NCBI RefSeq assembly: GCF_000178955.2
Contig: NC_016631.1
Coordinates: 1,054,001-1,118,000, forward strand
DNA from: Granulicella mallensis MP5ACTX8
GTDB taxonomy: Bacteria; Acidobacteriota; Terriglobia; Terriglobales; Acidobacteriaceae
Reading direction: 5' to 3'
Length of the DNA stretch: 64,000 bases
The notes below the pieces were generated by a model. That model was not told where the DNA came from and searched no databases. It saw only the letters and a list, made by a program, of their open reading frames with translations. Position numbers and translations under genes: made by a program. Below, in pieces: positions 62,244-64,000 of this stretch. How positions within the stretch are numbered: position 1 is the stretch's first letter; the number at the start of each line of letters is the position of its first letter.

Positions 62244-62268
62244 CCGTTTTTTTCTGGGGAAAAAACGG
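62244..62268. other. A/T-rich inverted repeat after gatZ
   Basis: CCGTTTTTT (62244-62252) and AAAAAACGG (62260-62268) pair around a short loop. It may be a terminator for the operon, but the stem is A-T rich with no following T run. Confidence 0.4.
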
Positions 62269-62312
62269 CCATAAGTGTCGTGGTTTCGTTAGACACCTAC
62301 AGGAGATTTGCT

Positions 62313-62354
62313 ATGGAATATTTCCCTTCGAATCCCCTTTCCAATTGCAATTAG
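62313..62354 (+). CDS. Possible 13-residue leader peptide
   Basis: ATG 62313 is preceded by AGGAG at 62300-62304, a strong ribosome site with 8-nt spacing. It encodes MEYFPSNPLSNCN and stops 50 nt before the deoR-type gene. The site may be a leader ORF that couples translation to the regulator, or a chance reading frame. Confidence 0.3.
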   Translation: MEYFPSNPLSNCN

Positions 62355-62404
62355 ATAAGGTGCCATGTAGTCTTCGTTGAGCAACAAGCAGAGTAGAGGC
62401 ACAT

Positions 62405-63235
62405 ATGCCGTCAAAAAAAACATCCGTTGAGGCAAGATCCGTAATGCTTCCGGGGGCCGAACGTGGTTCCGAAATGCTTATCGAAGAGCGCCGTCAATAT
62501 ATCGTAGGGTTGGCCCAGAAGCACGGCCGTGTACTTGTCGAAGAGCTCTCAGATTCCCTCGGGATTTCGCGCATCACCATTCGCAAGGATCTCGATCATC
62601 TCCAGAGTCAGGGATTGCTGCAGCGCACGCATGGCGGCGCTCTACTCCCAAGTAACGGAGCCATCTCTGATCCGTCCTTGCGGGAGAAAGAAGGGCGTCA
62701 TTCGCAGGAGAAGCTGCGTATCGCCACGGCCGCTGCCAACCTGGTTCAAGAGGGCCAGTGCATTCTGCTTGATTCCGGCACGACCACGACGGCCGTCGCC
62801 AAGGCCCTCAGGCGCTTCTCGCGTCTGACCATCATCACGAACGCAGTCAACGTTGCCAGCGAGCTCCGTGATACCGACTTTGAGGTACTGTTGACCGGAG
62901 GTTCGCTGCGTAAGAACTCGTTCTCCCTCGTTGGTCCTCTGGCGGAGGATATGCTGCACGAGATGTATGCCGATATCCTCTTCCTCGGTGTCGATGGCTT
63001 TGATCTTGAGGTCGGTCTTACGACGCCAAATGTCATGGAGTCACGCGTCAATCGTGCGATGGTGAAGGCTTCCTCGTTGGTGGTGGCCGTATGTGACTCG
63101 ACCAAGTTCAACCGGCGCAGCCTATCCAAAATCGTAGATGCCACGGCAATCCACCACATCATCACGGACTCCGGCCTGCCGTCTGCAACGGCCGATGCGC
63201 TCCGTTCGGCCGGGATCAATCTCACTCTCGTTTAG
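62405..63235 (+). CDS. DeoR-family repressor, AgaR-like
   Basis: 276 aa. DeoR HTH (MLIEERRQYIVGLAQKHGRVLVEELSDSLGISRITIRKDLDHLQSQGLLQRTHGGALL, about 24-80) and the phospho-sugar sensing DeoRC domain with LDSGTTTTAVAKAL, ITNAVNVASEL and LLTGGSLRKNSFSLVGPLAE. Initiation at ATG 62405 or at ATG 62474 (Met24) are both possible; the N-terminal 23 residues look non-conserved. Expected inducer is a phosphorylated amino-sugar or tagatose-6-phosphate; candidate sites are the TTTCG motifs at 59634-59690 and 62283-62290. Confidence 0.85.
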   Translation: MPSKKTSVEARSVMLPGAERGSEMLIEERRQYIVGLAQKHGRVLVEELSDSLGISRITIRKDLDHLQSQGLLQRTHGGALLPSNGAISDPSLREKEGRHSQEKLRIATAAANLVQEGQCILLDSGTTTTAVAKALRRFSRLTIITNAVNVASELRDTDFEVLLTGGSLRKNSFSLVGPLAEDMLHEMYADILFLGVDGFDLEVGLTTPNVMESRVNRAMVKASSLVVAVCDSTKFNRRSLSKIVDATAIHHIITDSGLPSATADALRSAGINLTLV

Positions 63236-63240
63236 GCGCA

Positions 63241-64000
63241 TTAGCGAAGCGGATCAGCCTGAAGTGTCAGTACCTCGAACGGTGCCAGCTCAACATCCAG
63301 CAGTTTGCCGTTTTGTACTGTCCGCTGCTCTCCAAAGTGTGAGTTCCTGCCGGAACTCCAGGCGTTGTGTAGCTTGTAGGCAGTCTTGCTCTTATTGGGC
63401 AGTTCAAAGGTATCCGCAAGGTTCAGGCTGTAGTGCTGGGTCTTCGTGGAGGGGTTTCGTAGCGTCACGATACCCACCTCCGGAGTCCACGCCGCCCATC
63501 CGTAGACCTCCAGCTTGTCCGGATCGCCACCAATCCAATGCGTATCTTTCAGTATTTGCGAGTGCGCCCGGCTCCAGCGTGCACCCTCCGCGAGTGTGTT
63601 CCAGTTGGCCTCGGTGAGCAGCGCAGGAGTAATGTACATCTCCTGAAGTTGCGTACCGCTTCCAAAGTAAGAGTGAACCTCGTCGGCAAAGTCATTGCCC
63701 GGATCGGTCTTCAGGTCTTTCGCCTGTTTGGCATAGATGATGCCATGCAGCATCAGCGAGTTCAGTGGGAAGAGTGGGCCTTTGACTACGATGTTCTTGT
63801 ACGTTTGGGCATCGCGATAGGTAATCCAGCGCTGGCGCGAGTCACCTACTCCGGAGAAGTCATGATCCTCGCCGCCGCGCCATATGGAGTCTGCATAGAA
63901 CAGCCAGAACGGTGAGGCGGTCGTTCCTGTCGTCAGGTTGACGAACAACTCCGGCTCCTCCTTTCGCAACCGTTCGATGAGATGAATCGCTGCGTCGAAG
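63241..64000 (-). CDS. Glycoside hydrolase-like protein, C-terminal part (cut by window edge)
   Basis: The frame is open to base 64000; it enters as FDAAIHLIERLRKEEPELFVNLTTGT. A catalytic-domain end (WPLF-like: PFWLFYADSIWRGGEDHDFSG, ITYRDAQTYKN, GPLFPLNSLMLHGIIYAKQA) is followed by a beta-sandwich (LEVYGWAAWTPEVGIVTLRNPS ... LLDVELAPFEVLTLQADP). It resembles clan GH-D/GH36-related alpha-glycosidases, often annotated as enterotoxin-like. Neighbouring AgaS/GatZ/AgaR genes suggest alpha-N-acetylgalactosamine release. Family cannot be fixed without the N-terminal part. It ends 5 nt from the repressor stop, on the opposite strand. Confidence 0.7.
   Translation of the reverse strand, partial: FDAAIHLIERLRKEEPELFVNLTTGTTASPFWLFYADSIWRGGEDHDFSGVGDSRQRWITYRDAQTYKNIVVKGPLFPLNSLMLHGIIYAKQAKDLKTDPGNDFADEVHSYFGSGTQLQEMYITPALLTEANWNTLAEGARWSRAHSQILKDTHWIGGDPDKLEVYGWAAWTPEVGIVTLRNPSTKTQHYSLNLADTFELPNKSKTAYKLHNAWSSGRNSHFGEQRTVQNGKLLDVELAPFEVLTLQADPLR

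Overview
The window looks like chromosomal DNA of an Acidobacteriota member, most probably class Terriglobia (Granulicella / Terriglobus / Edaphobacter type). This is inferred from the ensemble, not from a marker gene: an Oar-like TonB-dependent receptor with a carboxypeptidase-regulatory N-domain, a sedolisin with Ig-like repeats and a hydrophobic-RRRR-hydrophobic-GCGGG tail, winged-helix/TPR membrane regulators, a kelch lipoprotein, B12-dependent radical SAM proteins, and many SDR, TetR and ArsR genes. No rRNA, tRNA, CRISPR array or intact insertion sequence was seen.

Layout. 1-767: non-coding, with a REPIN-like inverted repeat (170-443). 768-9498: nitrate assimilation operon of sirohaem nitrite reductase, CysJ-like flavoprotein, DmsB-DmsC fusion, molybdopterin nitrate reductase and NarK transporter. 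9577-15034: an EmrB-type efflux pump, small membrane proteins, TetR, SDR and AraC genes. 15064-23982: a minus-strand operon of four B12-binding radical SAM proteins and two methyltransferases, divergent from an HPr-kinase-like ATPase; the shared spacer carries five 11-bp-phased TGTCA-type repeats resembling a Pho box. A decayed fragment of a related radical SAM gene follows the kinase. 24072-26514: TetR repressor and two tandem SDRs behind a duplicated promoter with four palindromic operators. 26737-30777: a methyltransferase, an ArsR-SRPBCC-47 aa peptide-DUF899 operon and a YcgG-like/fatty-acid-hydroxylase pair. 30932-40510: winged-helix/TPR regulator, sedolisin and kelch lipoprotein.

40666-52077 is a 2-aminoethylphosphonate catabolic locus. 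phnX, a GlpT-family transporter and a membrane regulator lie on the minus strand; a second GlpT-family transporter, a TonB receptor, an exported amidohydrolase and phnW lie on the plus strand. PhnW would turn 2-aminoethylphosphonate into phosphonoacetaldehyde and PhnX would split that into acetaldehyde and phosphate. 52199-57366: azoreductase, exported alpha/beta hydrolase and a three-gene operon (NmrA-like, SDR, exported SRPBCC) divergent from a LysR gene with a T-N11-A box. 57436-64000: an amino-sugar (galactosamine/tagatose) island with a PfkA-like kinase, a PfkB kinase, AgaS-like SIS protein, GatZ-like protein, DeoR/AgaR-like repressor and the C-terminal part of a glycosidase cut by the window edge.

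The strongest candidates for something undescribed are the radical SAM/methyltransferase/kinase cluster with its phased repeat array, and the phosphonate locus that adds an outer-membrane receptor and exported amidohydrolase to PhnW-PhnX.
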